Positions 32,336-40,346 of a DNA stretch of 54,634 bases are shown in pieces. This stretch comes from Peribacillus butanolivorans (GTDB taxonomy: Bacteria; Bacillota; Bacilli; Bacillales; DSM-1321). The translations under genes and the position numbers were made by a program. The notes beneath the pieces were generated by a model. It was not told where the DNA came from. It made no database searches and saw nothing but the letters and a program-made list of their open reading frames with translations. The stretch spans positions 1-54,634 of the forward strand of contig NZ_LGYA01000007.1 of assembly GCF_001273755.1 (NCBI RefSeq), written 5' to 3'. Position 1 is the stretch's first letter; every line of letters begins with the position of its first letter.

Positions 32336-33994
32336 TTAATCTAATGATGGAATGTTCATACCCTTTTCTTTTGCAGTTTGAATCGCTAAATCATAGCCTG
32401 CGTCAACATGACGAACAACACCCATACCAGGGTCTGTTGTTAAAACACGTTCCAGACGTTGTGCAGCATCTTCCGTTCCATCTGCTACAACTACCATACC
32501 AGCGTGAAGAGAATAACCCATACCCACACCACCACCGTGGTGAACAGATACCCAACTTGCTCCTGCTGCTGTATTCACTAATGCATTTAAAATAGGCCAG
32601 TCTGATACAGCATCACTTCCGTCTTTCATTGCTTCTGTTTCACGATTTGGTGAAGCAACAGAACCGGCATCTAAATGGTCTCTTCCAATGACGATAGGTG
32701 CTGAAAGCTCTCCAGATGCAACCATGTCATTAATAATTTTCCCGAATCTTGCTCGTTCTCCATAACCTAACCAACAAATACGTGCTGGTAATCCTTGAAA
32801 CTCAATTTTTTCTCTCGCCATTTTGATCCAGTTACAAAGATGCGTATTATATGAGAATTCGCGTAGAATCACTTCATCTGTTTTGTAAATATCTTCTGGA
32901 TCTCCTGATAAGGCAACCCATCGGAAAGGTCCTTTTCCTTCACAAAATTGAGGACGGATATAAGCTGGCACAAATCCTGGAAAATCGAACGCATCCTTCA
33001 CTCCTTCATCAAGCGCTACTTGACGAATATTATTGCCGTAATCGAAAGCGATTGAACCTCTTTTTTGCATATCTAAAATGGCTTGCACGTGTTGAGCCAT
33101 ACTTGCTTTTGATTTTTTTACATACTCTTCTGAATTGTTGTTACGTAAAATTTCCCCTTGCTCTAAAGTAAACCCTACTGGTAAATAACCGTTTAGTGGA
33201 TCATGTGCAGATGTTTGATCTGTCACAATGTCTGGGATAAAGTTGCGTTTAAGCATTTCTGGAAGAACTTCGGCTGCATTCCCTACTAAACCAATCGAAA
33301 GAGGTCTACCCGCATCCTTTGCTTCTTTAGCTAACGCAATCGCTTCATCTAAGTTTTCTAACACGACGTCACAATAACGAGTTTCAATCCGTTTTTCGAT
33401 GCGTGATCGATCGACATCAATGCCAATCACTACGCCGCCTGCCATCGTAACTGCTAGAGTCTGAGCTCCTCCCATGCCTCCCAACCCAGCTGTTACGGTA
33501 ATAGTACCTGCTAGATCGCCATTAAAATGTTGATTCGCACATTCAGCAAACGTTTCATACGTACCTTGTACAATTCCTTGACTTCCAATGTAGATCCAAC
33601 TTCCTGCCGTCATTTGGCCGTACATCATTAACCCTTTTTTATCAAGTTCATGGAATTTATCCCAATTAGCAAATGCTGGCACAATATTTGAATTAGCTAA
33701 CAGGACACGTGGTGCATCTTTATGGGTTTTGAAAACAGCAACAGGTTTTCCTGATTGCACTAATAAAGTTTCATTTTCTTCTAAGTCTTTTAAAGATGAC
33801 ACGATACGATCAAATGCTTCCCAGTTACGTGCAGCCTTTCCGATTCCTCCGTATACAACTAGCTTTTCTGGATGTTCTGCTACTTCTGGATCTAAATTGT
33901 TCATTAACATACGAAGAACAGCTTCTTGCACCCACCCTTTAGTGTTTAGTTCTTTTCCACGAGGTGCTCTAATTACTCTTTGTTCAGTTTTCAT
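32336..33994 (-). CDS. hutU: urocanate hydratase
   Basis: 552 residues; adds water to urocanate, producing imidazolone propionate, with tightly bound NAD. The NAD-binding stretch TVTAGLGGMGGAQTLAVTMAGG and the conserved NYGNN-like DYGNNIRQ, RICWLGYGERARFG and GGGVGMGYSLHAG are all present. RBS GGGGAGGAAATATAA. It is separated from hutH by 221 bp of AT-rich sequence, wider than elsewhere in the operon. Confidence 0.96.
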   Translation of the reverse strand: MKTEQRVIRAPRGKELNTKGWVQEAVLRMLMNNLDPEVAEHPEKLVVYGGIGKAARNWEAFDRIVSSLKDLEENETLLVQSGKPVAVFKTHKDAPRVLLANSNIVPAFANWDKFHELDKKGLMMYGQMTAGSWIYIGSQGIVQGTYETFAECANQHFNGDLAGTITVTAGLGGMGGAQTLAVTMAGGVVIGIDVDRSRIEKRIETRYCDVVLENLDEAIALAKEAKDAGRPLSIGLVGNAAEVLPEMLKRNFIPDIVTDQTSAHDPLNGYLPVGFTLEQGEILRNNNSEEYVKKSKASMAQHVQAILDMQKRGSIAFDYGNNIRQVALDEGVKDAFDFPGFVPAYIRPQFCEGKGPFRWVALSGDPEDIYKTDEVILREFSYNTHLCNWIKMAREKIEFQGLPARICWLGYGERARFGKIINDMVASGELSAPIVIGRDHLDAGSVASPNRETEAMKDGSDAVSDWPILNALVNTAAGASWVSVHHGGGVGMGYSLHAGMVVVADGTEDAAQRLERVLTTDPGMGVVRHVDAGYDLAIQTAKEKGMNIPSLD

Positions 33995-34215
33995 TTATAT
34001 TTCCTCCCCTATTAACATGAAAATATCTGAAACTAGATTTTTTGAATTTATAGAAACTAATAATTTCTTAGAAAAAATCTACTTTTTTTTAACTCTACTG
34101 AGACACAATTCATAAAAAGCGTCATTAACTGTTCTTAATTTTATAAATTTTATGTTTAGGTGTCATAATTACCCTTTGAGAAACCTTATATTAAAAAAAT
34201 ATCCATGTAATTTTA
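33995..34215 (-). promoter_or_regulatory. hutH-hutU spacer with inverted repeat
   Basis: AT-rich, no gene. TAGATTTTTT (34034-34043) and AAAAAATCTA (34072-34081) are perfect 10-bp complements. TTGATA overlapping the hutH stop with TTTAAT 18 bp later is a weak promoter candidate. The repeat could shape mRNA stability between the two genes. Confidence 0.35.
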
Positions 34216-35727
34216 TCAATGCATCAATTGATAATTAACTTCCCGTACGTCCTCTTTTAGTAACTTAGCTAATCTTTCAATATCAAGTGAGAAGATACGA
34301 TCTTGTGTAATAGTTGGAACAGCTTCTCTTATTTTTGAATAAACTCTTTTTGTCTCAGGTGCTAACTTATTTGAACCTCTAAAATCTGCAGCTTGAGCAG
34401 CACAAATGGCTTCTATAGCAAGGACTTTGCGACTATTCTGAATAATTTGGTAAGCATGACGTGCAGCCGTTGTCCCCATGCTCACATGGTCCTCTTGGTT
34501 AGCTGAGGATGGAATAGAATCTACACTAGAAGGATGAGCTAATGTTTTATTCTCTGAAACTAGTGATGCAGCAGCATATTGGGTAATCATTAAACCTGAT
34601 TGAAGACCAGGATCTGGACTTAAAAATGCTGGTAAATCATTTAGTTGAGGGTTTACCAATCGTTCAATTCGTCTTTCAGAAATACTTGCTATTTCTGACA
34701 TTGCTATACCAAGAAAGTCCATTGCGAAAGCAATCGGTTGGCCATGGAAGTTTCCTCCAGAGATAACCTTTCCACTATCTGAGAATATTAATGGGTTATC
34801 CGTTGCCGAGTTTATTTCAATGGTTAGTTTCTCTTTTACATAATTTAAAACTTGTTGAACAGCACCATGTACTTGTGGTATGCATCGTAATGAATAAGCG
34901 TCTTGTACTCGAATTTGTCCCTGAGTGGTCGTTAATTGACTACCTTCAAGATAAGAAAGAATTCTTCCAGCTACTTTTTGCTGTTCTGGATAAGGTCTTA
35001 CTGAATGAGATTCTGGAGTGAAAGCGTCAACAATTCCTTGAAGGCCTTCTAATGTTAATGCAGCTATACCATCTGCAAGATCAGCAAGCTCTTGAGCTTC
35101 CATATATGCAACTACACCCACAGCTGTCATAGCTTGAGTTCCATTTATTAAAGCTAGGCCTTCTTTTGCTTGTAATTTTATCGGTTCAAGACCTGCTTGC
35201 TTTAGTGCTTCTCCCCCTGACATTTTTTCACCATTGTAAATAGCTTCGCCTTCTCCAACTAATAGTAATGCTAGATGTGATAAAGGAGCCAAATCACCAC
35301 TTGCTCCTAATGATCCTTGACTTGGAATAACAGGAGCAATATTGTGATTTAAACAATCAATTAGTAACTGCAGAGTTTCCAGACGAATGCCTGAAAATCC
35401 TTTTGCTAATGCATTCGCTCTGAGAAGCAGCATAACTTTGCTTACCTCCAAAGAAAATGGCTCCCCAAGGGCACAAGCATGACTTCGAATTAAATTGATT
35501 TGTAAGTCAGCTAAATCATCCTTTGAAATTACCGTATCACTAAATTTCCCAAATCCTGTGTTAACACCATAGATTACTTTGTTGTTGATAATACTTTCCT
35601 CAACTATATTTCTGCTTTTCTTTATATTTTCTAGAGCATCACTACTAATTTTAACGGAATAACCCTCATGAATAACTTGATGAATTTGATCATACGTTAA
35701 TGAATTCCCGTCTATTTGAATAAACAT
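34216..35727 (-). CDS. hutH: histidine ammonia-lyase
   Basis: 503 residues; removes ammonia from histidine to give urocanate, the first step of the pathway. The catalytic MIO cofactor forms from Ala142-Ser143-Gly144 in GSLGASGDLAPLSHLALL. Other conserved blocks are YGVNTGFGKF near 53-62 and NQEDHVSMG near the C-terminal third. I chose the ATG at 35727, eight bases after GGAG; the upstream in-frame ATG at 35733 is too close to the ribosome site. Preceded by the HutP-controlled attenuator. Confidence 0.96.
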   Translation of the reverse strand: MFIQIDGNSLTYDQIHQVIHEGYSVKISSDALENIKKSRNIVEESIINNKVIYGVNTGFGKFSDTVISKDDLADLQINLIRSHACALGEPFSLEVSKVMLLLRANALAKGFSGIRLETLQLLIDCLNHNIAPVIPSQGSLGASGDLAPLSHLALLLVGEGEAIYNGEKMSGGEALKQAGLEPIKLQAKEGLALINGTQAMTAVGVVAYMEAQELADLADGIAALTLEGLQGIVDAFTPESHSVRPYPEQQKVAGRILSYLEGSQLTTTQGQIRVQDAYSLRCIPQVHGAVQQVLNYVKEKLTIEINSATDNPLIFSDSGKVISGGNFHGQPIAFAMDFLGIAMSEIASISERRIERLVNPQLNDLPAFLSPDPGLQSGLMITQYAAASLVSENKTLAHPSSVDSIPSSANQEDHVSMGTTAARHAYQIIQNSRKVLAIEAICAAQAADFRGSNKLAPETKRVYSKIREAVPTITQDRIFSLDIERLAKLLKEDVREVNYQLMH

Positions 35728-35778
35728 TATCATCACTCCTTTATATAATAAAATCACCTTACTTTTTGAAAATAAAAA

Positions 35779-35826
35779 GGGGGCTATATCAAAAGAGAAA
35801 TGTATTCCTCTTTTGATATAGCCCCC
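35779..35826 (-). terminator. HutP-controlled attenuator before hutH
   Basis: Very strong hairpin: GGGGGCTATATCAAAAGAG and CTCTTTTGATATAGCCCCC pair perfectly around a 10-nt loop and are followed by TTTTTATTTT. It lies about 50 bp before the hutH start. Confidence 0.95.
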
Positions 35827-35842
35827 TATAATCTATTAACTA
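35826..35842 (-). promoter_or_regulatory. HutP site II: three UAG triplets
   Basis: Minus strand TAGTTAATAGATTATAG: three UAG separated by 4 nt, the last one at the foot of the terminator stem. HutP is known to bind UAG-containing repeats with 4-5 nt spacing, so binding here would melt or pre-empt the stem. Confidence 0.78.
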
Positions 35843-35879
35843 TGGGCTTTAACTATAAGTTTAAACATTGAAATCAATC

Positions 35880-35907
35880 CTAAATAACTATGAAACCTAA
35901 ATGACTA
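35880..35907 (-). promoter_or_regulatory. HutP site I: four UAG triplets
   Basis: On the minus strand four UAG triplets are spaced 5, 6 and 5 nt apart (TAGTCATTTAG, then GTTTCATAG, then TTATTTAG). With the second cluster this gives a two-site arrangement, as in the B. subtilis hut leader. Confidence 0.7.
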
Positions 35908-35937
35908 TATACTTTAAGGTGTACGACTTAAAGTATA
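35908..35937 (-). promoter_or_regulatory. 11-bp inverted repeat downstream of the hutH-proximal promoter
   Basis: TATACTTTAAG and CTTAAAGTATA are perfect complements with an 8-bp centre. The repeat begins about 22 bp after the -10 box at 35959, so it could be an operator or a 5' RNA hairpin. Almost the same half-site, TATACTTTAGG, occurs twice in the hutP upstream region (36551-36561 and 36643-36653). Confidence 0.55.
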
Positions 35938-35958
35938 ACTAGTATGGCACCTAATAAG

Positions 35959-35987
35959 AGTATCGCCTTATCTGAATGTTTTGTCAA
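35959..35987 (-). promoter_or_regulatory. internal promoter between hutP and hutH
   Basis: Consensus -35 TTGACA (35982-35987) and -10 GATACT (35959-35964), exactly 17 bp apart, 58 bp after the hutP stop and upstream of the whole attenuator. It would let hutHUI be transcribed separately from hutP. Confidence 0.6.
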
Positions 35988-36044
35988 TTGTTTTTCTAAA
36001 AATATTAAAAATTATTTGAAACTTAAATAATTTGGGTCGTTTTT

Positions 36045-36509
36045 TTATATATGATTAAATCCAAATCCTAATGCATCATGTTCGAATCCTTTTTTTGGAG
36101 CACCTATAGTTCCATATACAAATACACTAATCCATTCTCCATTGTATCCAGAAAAGTCAATATTTCCTCTAACAATTGAAAAAGTTAAACCAACAGTACG
36201 CAAAATATCGCCTAATTGTAGGGTTCCTCTGCTTACTCCTTGCATCGCCTCTAATATTGCATGATAAAGAGCATGAACCTCTCTATACGAATTAGAATTT
36301 ATTACATTGTTTGTTTTAGCACTCGTCTCAATCGCGGAAACTACTTTAGATAAATCCATGGCACCAACTTTTCCAACTGTATACTGGCACCCTCTAGATA
36401 TAAGTTCTTGTTCAATTTCTTTTACCATTTCTGTATTATGCATGAGAACCAATAAAGAAGTTAATTTCCCCATAGAAAAATTATTGATCTGGCTAACTTG
36501 ATTATTCAT
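36045..36509 (-). CDS. hutP: hut operon positive regulator, RNA-binding antiterminator
   Basis: 154 residues. In the presence of histidine and magnesium, HutP hexamers bind UAG repeats in the hut leader and prevent termination. Conserved features are MGKLTSLLVLMHN near the N-terminus, ALYHAILEAMQGVSRGTLQLGDILRTVGLTFSIVRG in the middle and the glycine-rich YGTIGAPKKGFEHDALGFGFNHI end. Length agrees with B. subtilis HutP (151). RBS GGGGAGGG. It precedes two UAG clusters and the attenuator. Unlike the B. subtilis layout, a good promoter also lies between it and hutH. Confidence 0.95.
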   Translation of the reverse strand: MNNQVSQINNFSMGKLTSLLVLMHNTEMVKEIEQELISRGCQYTVGKVGAMDLSKVVSAIETSAKTNNVINSNSYREVHALYHAILEAMQGVSRGTLQLGDILRTVGLTFSIVRGNIDFSGYNGEWISVFVYGTIGAPKKGFEHDALGFGFNHI

Positions 36510-36548
36510 AGATGTCCCTCCCCTTTATTTTCCCTACGACTCAATAAG

Positions 36549-36577
36549 TATATACTTTAGGATACATAAGTTGTCAA
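36549..36577 (-). promoter_or_regulatory. hutP promoter
   Basis: TTGACA (36572-36577) and TATATA (36549-36554), 17 bp apart on the minus strand, about 40 bp before hutP. The -10 box overlaps one copy of the TATACTTTAGG motif (36551-36561); a second copy lies 92 bp upstream (36643-36653). Confidence 0.7.
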
Positions 36578-36663
36578 TCTGTATATGACAATACTCATGT
36601 GAGCGCATACATAACGATGTTGACAACTATTTATTCAATAGCTATACTTTAGGCGATTCTGAA

Positions 36664-37189
36664 GTTTCAGACAACAAAGCCTTTAGTGACTGATTTGCAT
36701 TTATAAATACCTAAATTGCAATTAGAAAAAAGAGTCCCACTGTATCTTATGTTCAGAATTGTTCCCCAAAAGAGTAGAACAAATACGGGCCGAAAAAAAG
36801 TATAATTCATCTGAAGATTTTTGAATTATTATTTTGAGATTTTCAATTACTATATATTTGAGTTACTTTAGAATACTTAAGTAAATAAAACAAGAATCCA
36901 ATTTAGTTATTAGGGTATAGAATGGAACTTGGCATGAAGAAATCATCGTATTTCTTTTTTGCGAAGTTTTTTGCTTTTGTGAAATATCTATTTTAATCGG
37001 GAAAGGAAATCAAGAAGTTGAAAAAGTGGTTTTATGTTTCACTTGCAAATGTTGGAGTAACTAAAACTAAAGAAAAAAGCATGAAAAGTGTTGATAAAAT
37101 AATCATTTTAATAAAATTACCCTCTATTTCTATATTATGTATTTTTTTACATAATTATATAACATAAAATGAAATGTGAGGTGGTTTAT
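36664..37189. other. AT-rich spacer, no recognised gene
   Basis: Between hutP and the next gene I find only short frames without ribosome sites. Nothing resembling a structured RNA or mobile element is evident. Confidence 0.5.
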
Positions 37190-37510
37190 TTGAAACAAAA
37201 TCATGATTATTATCAAAATCTATTAAAAAGACTTTGTAAAGCTCAAAATATTTCTCCCCGAAAACCTAGATTTGAAAATATTGAAGATGTAGTAATTATT
37301 CATGTTAAAAATCATTTGAAAGAAGGAGTAGATTTAGAATGTTTTAAAATTTTAAATCTTATTTATCAAACAGTCGTACCTTTAGGTATAAAATTCAATC
37401 AACAATTATATTTATATCCAAATGGAGATAGATTAGATAGAGTAACGATATCCTTTAACAAGAATGATTATATGGTTTTAAACAAAAAACTAGAAGAAGG
37501 AGATATATAA
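37190..37510 (+). CDS. 106-residue hypothetical protein
   Basis: A lysine- and asparagine-rich soluble protein of unknown family, with ISPRKPRFENIEDVVIIHVKNHL near the start and DRVTISFNKNDYMVLN near the end. I chose the TTG at 37190 because GAGGTGG lies five bases upstream; an in-frame ATG at 37169 has no ribosome site. Base composition is more AT-rich than the flanking catabolic genes, which suggests later acquisition. An IS6-type transposase fragment follows within 50 bp. No function can be assigned. Confidence 0.6.
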   Translation: MKQNHDYYQNLLKRLCKAQNISPRKPRFENIEDVVIIHVKNHLKEGVDLECFKILNLIYQTVVPLGIKFNQQLYLYPNGDRLDRVTISFNKNDYMVLNKKLEEGDI

Positions 37511-37556
37511 ATAATTAATACATATTGGAAATGTCCCCCCTTAGAGGGAGGCTATT

Positions 37557-37646
37557 TTAGGTTTTCCCTCGAAAGGGTTTCAATCCTAACAGGGAACGTA
37601 CTCGTTTATTGATCAAGCTATGATCACGTTCTACAACATTGCTTAG
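37557..37646 (-). pseudogene. IS6-family transposase C-terminal remnant
   Basis: Thirty codons on the minus strand contain LSNVVERDHSLINKRVR followed by LLGLKPFRGK and a stop. This fits the conserved C-terminal segment of IS6/IS26-type DDE transposases (YLNNIVEQDHRxIKxRxxPMLGFKSF), with the catalytic Glu region. The frame is closed by a stop immediately upstream and nothing else of the transposase or its end repeats is visible. Confidence 0.7.
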
Positions 37647-37649
37647 TTA

Positions 37650-38032
37650 TCAAATTTCCCAAAATAAGACTTATGGAATCAAAAAATTGAGTTTCCAAGG
37701 TATTAGAATTCCATCCTGACTATAGTGTGTTGATATTATGGAAAGGAAACCCCGAAGCATCTGATTTTTACTCTCCCCTAGCAAAAGGACGGACCTTTAC
37801 TTGCAACGAGAATTCCCCTAATACTTGCGCTGACTTAAACTCGTCAGCCATAAATCGTATAGGGGCAGCTGACGCCAGCTTTCTCTTAGCAAAACGCCTC
37901 AGTCCCTTTAAATTATGATTCATGTCTATCTCATTTGCACTGCCTATCGTTATATCCAACTCAGTCAATTAATTGGGATGTTTATCTCATTTTCATCCAA
38001 AAGCAACATGCAGGAATCATTTTTCTTTAGCA
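37650..38032. other. spacer after the sigma-54 activator, no gene called
   Basis: A minus-strand frame (37768-37968, TTG start) reads ELDITIGSANEIDMNHNLKG and onwards without an upstream ribosome site. It has protein-like composition and may be debris of another gene; I cannot identify it. No clear terminator for the sigma-54 regulator is visible. Confidence 0.35.
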
Positions 38033-40072
38033 CTACCATGAACACTTCGACTTAAGAAAATATAAATACTCTATTCCGGCAGCAGTTATCTTCGTGCCAG
38101 CCCTTCCCCTGCCTTTAACCACAAATCCTTCACCTTCTAAAATATCCAAGCGGCGCCGGATCTGCTGAGGGGACAAGACAAATTCCGATTCTTTGCTTTG
38201 ACTAGATATTAACTCTCTGCTTGCCGCTTTTCCTTTATCGTTGCATCGCTTTATTACTTCCAAGATGAATGCGCGCTCATGCATTTCCAGCACACTTTCA
38301 CATTCGCAATATTCAGTTATCATACTATCTCCCGCTTGTCCTAGCATGGACGGAAGGTCTCTTTTCGTCACGACATTTCCCTCACAAACCGTCAGCATGT
38401 AATCAATTGTGCTTTTCAGTTCCCTTATGTTGCCGGGCCAATTATATTGCATGAAATACTCCAGTACGTCATGCTCTACCTTTACCCACTTCCCACTCTT
38501 TGTGATGAGATGCTTTATCAAAAGCGGAATATCCGCTCTTCTCTCATTGAGTGACGGAATGTAGAGATTGAGTACATTCAGCCGGTAAAACAAGTCTGTT
38601 CTGAATGAACCGTCACGTATCTTTCCTTGAAGATCTTTATTCGTTGCAGTAATCACTCGAACATTAATGGGTATGATTCTTCTGCCGCCAATTCTGCGAA
38701 TTTCCCCCTCCTGTAGAACGCGCAGCAGATGTGATTGAACTGTGAGACTTATGTCGCCAATTTCATCCAAAAAGATAGTTCCATTATCCGCCAATTCAAA
38801 TAAACCTTTCTTGCCTCCCCTTTGCGCTCCTGTAAATGTTCCCTCTTCGTAGCCGAACAATTCGCTTTCAAGTAAAGTTTCTGTTAATGCGCTACAGTTC
38901 ACAGCCAGAAATGGCCCGTTTTTTCGCAATGAATGTTCATGAATAGCATGAGCAAACAGTTCTTTTCCTGTTCCTGTCTCACCCTGAATCAAAATCGGAT
39001 GCTCTGACAAGGCAAGCTTCTTAGCAATCTGCTTACGATCTTTCATTACATCATCCTCACCGATAATATCATCAAAGCAGTATTTCGTATAAAATCCTTT
39101 ATTTCGCATTTCTCTTTGTGCTGTCTTTTCTATTTCAAAAGCTTGATGTACACTCTTGAAGGTTACGACAATTGTATTTTCTTTCATCATTTGCAACCGA
39201 AAAATTACGACGTCCACGCCGTTTATGTCGAAGAACTTACTTTCATCCCTACCGTCCATGATGAAATCGGTAATATCCCTGCGATTCATTACATGCTCTA
39301 AATACTTATTAACCACATCTTGTGCATCCACATGAAACAATGCCGCAAGCCGATTATTGAATACCGTAATCCGTCCTTCCTCATTAACGACCAATATTCC
39401 ATCATCGACAGTTCCCAACACATTTTGGATGTGCTCGCTCATCTGCTTGGCATCCCGCTCTGCAAATAACAGCTTACGTTGTAATTCAATGATATTGCTA
39501 ATATACCTTTCTGAAATCTTAGAGGATATATCCTTGTTCAAACCGCAGCATTCTACAACTTCCAGAATTGTTGTTATATCAAAAAGACGAACGCCTATAT
39601 CGATTACTTCTTTTATGTAAGATGGGCACAGATGTGTTTCCCCTGGTGAAACGGCAATTTGGACATCCTCATAAAACAATATCCCCTTCCGAAACGGGAT
39701 AAATTGAACATGATCGACACCAAGCTGATATAAGGATTCAATAAGACTTATAGTGGCATCATCATCATCATTCACCACCAAAACTGCTGAACCATCAGGT
39801 ATTCTTAAAAGTTTGTCAATGTATTCATGATTAACTGTTCTCTTTCCCACAATTATTTTCTCGGCATTTACGTTATACATAGCACTTGAATTATCATAAG
39901 CGGTATCTGATGAATACAAGATAATTTTATCTTCCAGTGACTGTGGTATTCCCTCATCGGTAGCATGGCTTTTAACATGAATATAGTCTCCAAGCAATTG
40001 TTCCAGCTGTTCCTGCAAGGCTTGCTTTGTTTTTGCACTTCCTGCTATAAGAGTAAGTGATGATTTTGACAT
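38033..40072 (-). CDS. sigma-54-dependent transcriptional activator with PAS domain
   Basis: 679 residues. The N-terminal 190 form a PrpR-type sensory region (IPDGSAVLVVNDDDDATISL). A PAS domain follows near 215-300 (NVLGTVDDGILVVNEEGRITVFN). The AAA+ domain has Walker A GETGTGKE near 360, the sigma-54-contacting loop as EGTFTGA near 408 (canonical is GAFTGA), FLDEIGD and NWPGNIREL. The C-terminal part is not a plain Fis helix; it looks like a winged helix with LSPQQIRRRLDILEGEGFVVK. It is transcribed away from the YfcC-IadA pair; the shared 274-bp region has a -24/-12 promoter and a long inverted repeat. Likely ligand: a peptide-derived compound (inference). Confidence 0.9.
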   Translation of the reverse strand: MSKSSLTLIAGSAKTKQALQEQLEQLLGDYIHVKSHATDEGIPQSLEDKIILYSSDTAYDNSSAMYNVNAEKIIVGKRTVNHEYIDKLLRIPDGSAVLVVNDDDDATISLIESLYQLGVDHVQFIPFRKGILFYEDVQIAVSPGETHLCPSYIKEVIDIGVRLFDITTILEVVECCGLNKDISSKISERYISNIIELQRKLLFAERDAKQMSEHIQNVLGTVDDGILVVNEEGRITVFNNRLAALFHVDAQDVVNKYLEHVMNRRDITDFIMDGRDESKFFDINGVDVVIFRLQMMKENTIVVTFKSVHQAFEIEKTAQREMRNKGFYTKYCFDDIIGEDDVMKDRKQIAKKLALSEHPILIQGETGTGKELFAHAIHEHSLRKNGPFLAVNCSALTETLLESELFGYEEGTFTGAQRGGKKGLFELADNGTIFLDEIGDISLTVQSHLLRVLQEGEIRRIGGRRIIPINVRVITATNKDLQGKIRDGSFRTDLFYRLNVLNLYIPSLNERRADIPLLIKHLITKSGKWVKVEHDVLEYFMQYNWPGNIRELKSTIDYMLTVCEGNVVTKRDLPSMLGQAGDSMITEYCECESVLEMHERAFILEVIKRCNDKGKAASRELISSQSKESEFVLSPQQIRRRLDILEGEGFVVKGRGRAGTKITAAGIEYLYFLKSKCSW

Positions 40073-40094
40073 AAAAACACCTACCTGTCTTTAA

Positions 40095-40127
40095 ATTGGT
40101 TCTATTATATCACCAAAAAGAACCAAT
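40095..40127. promoter_or_regulatory. inverted repeat, probable activator binding site
   Basis: ATTGGTTCT (40095-40103) and AGAACCAAT (40119-40127) are perfect 9-bp arms 15 bp apart; centre to centre the half-sites are 24 bp apart. The centre is about 100 bp upstream of the expected start of the sigma-54 promoter, the usual place for a bacterial enhancer-binding protein. It also overlaps the region where the activator gene's own promoter should lie. Confidence 0.65.
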
Positions 40128-40184
40128 AATGACCTTAAAATATAATCCAACCATAAAGTTTTCATAAAAATCAATCTACCAATA

Positions 40185-40201
40185 TTGGCATAGATTTTGC
40201 A
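40185..40201 (+). promoter_or_regulatory. sigma-54 (-24/-12) promoter
   Basis: TTGGCATAGATTTTGCA fits YTGGCACGRNNNTTGCW with the exact spacing: GG at 40187-40188 and GC at 40199-40200, ten bases between. It precedes the YfcC-type transporter and matches the presence of a divergent sigma-54 activator. Confidence 0.85.
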
Positions 40202-40346
40202 TATATAAATCAGTGAAGTGCCTATGGATTTGAAAAGGAGGAAAACAGCAGAATACGAGAAAAAAAGTTGATAGTCTCTAGGCCGGAATTATTTTGTAAG
40301 CGTTTTAGTTCCATGCATTTATTTTAAAGACAAAGGAGAGACACGT

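Noticed and set aside
37768..37968. 66-codon minus-strand frame with protein-like composition
   Set aside because: TTG start without ribosome site and no family recognised; kept only as possible debris.
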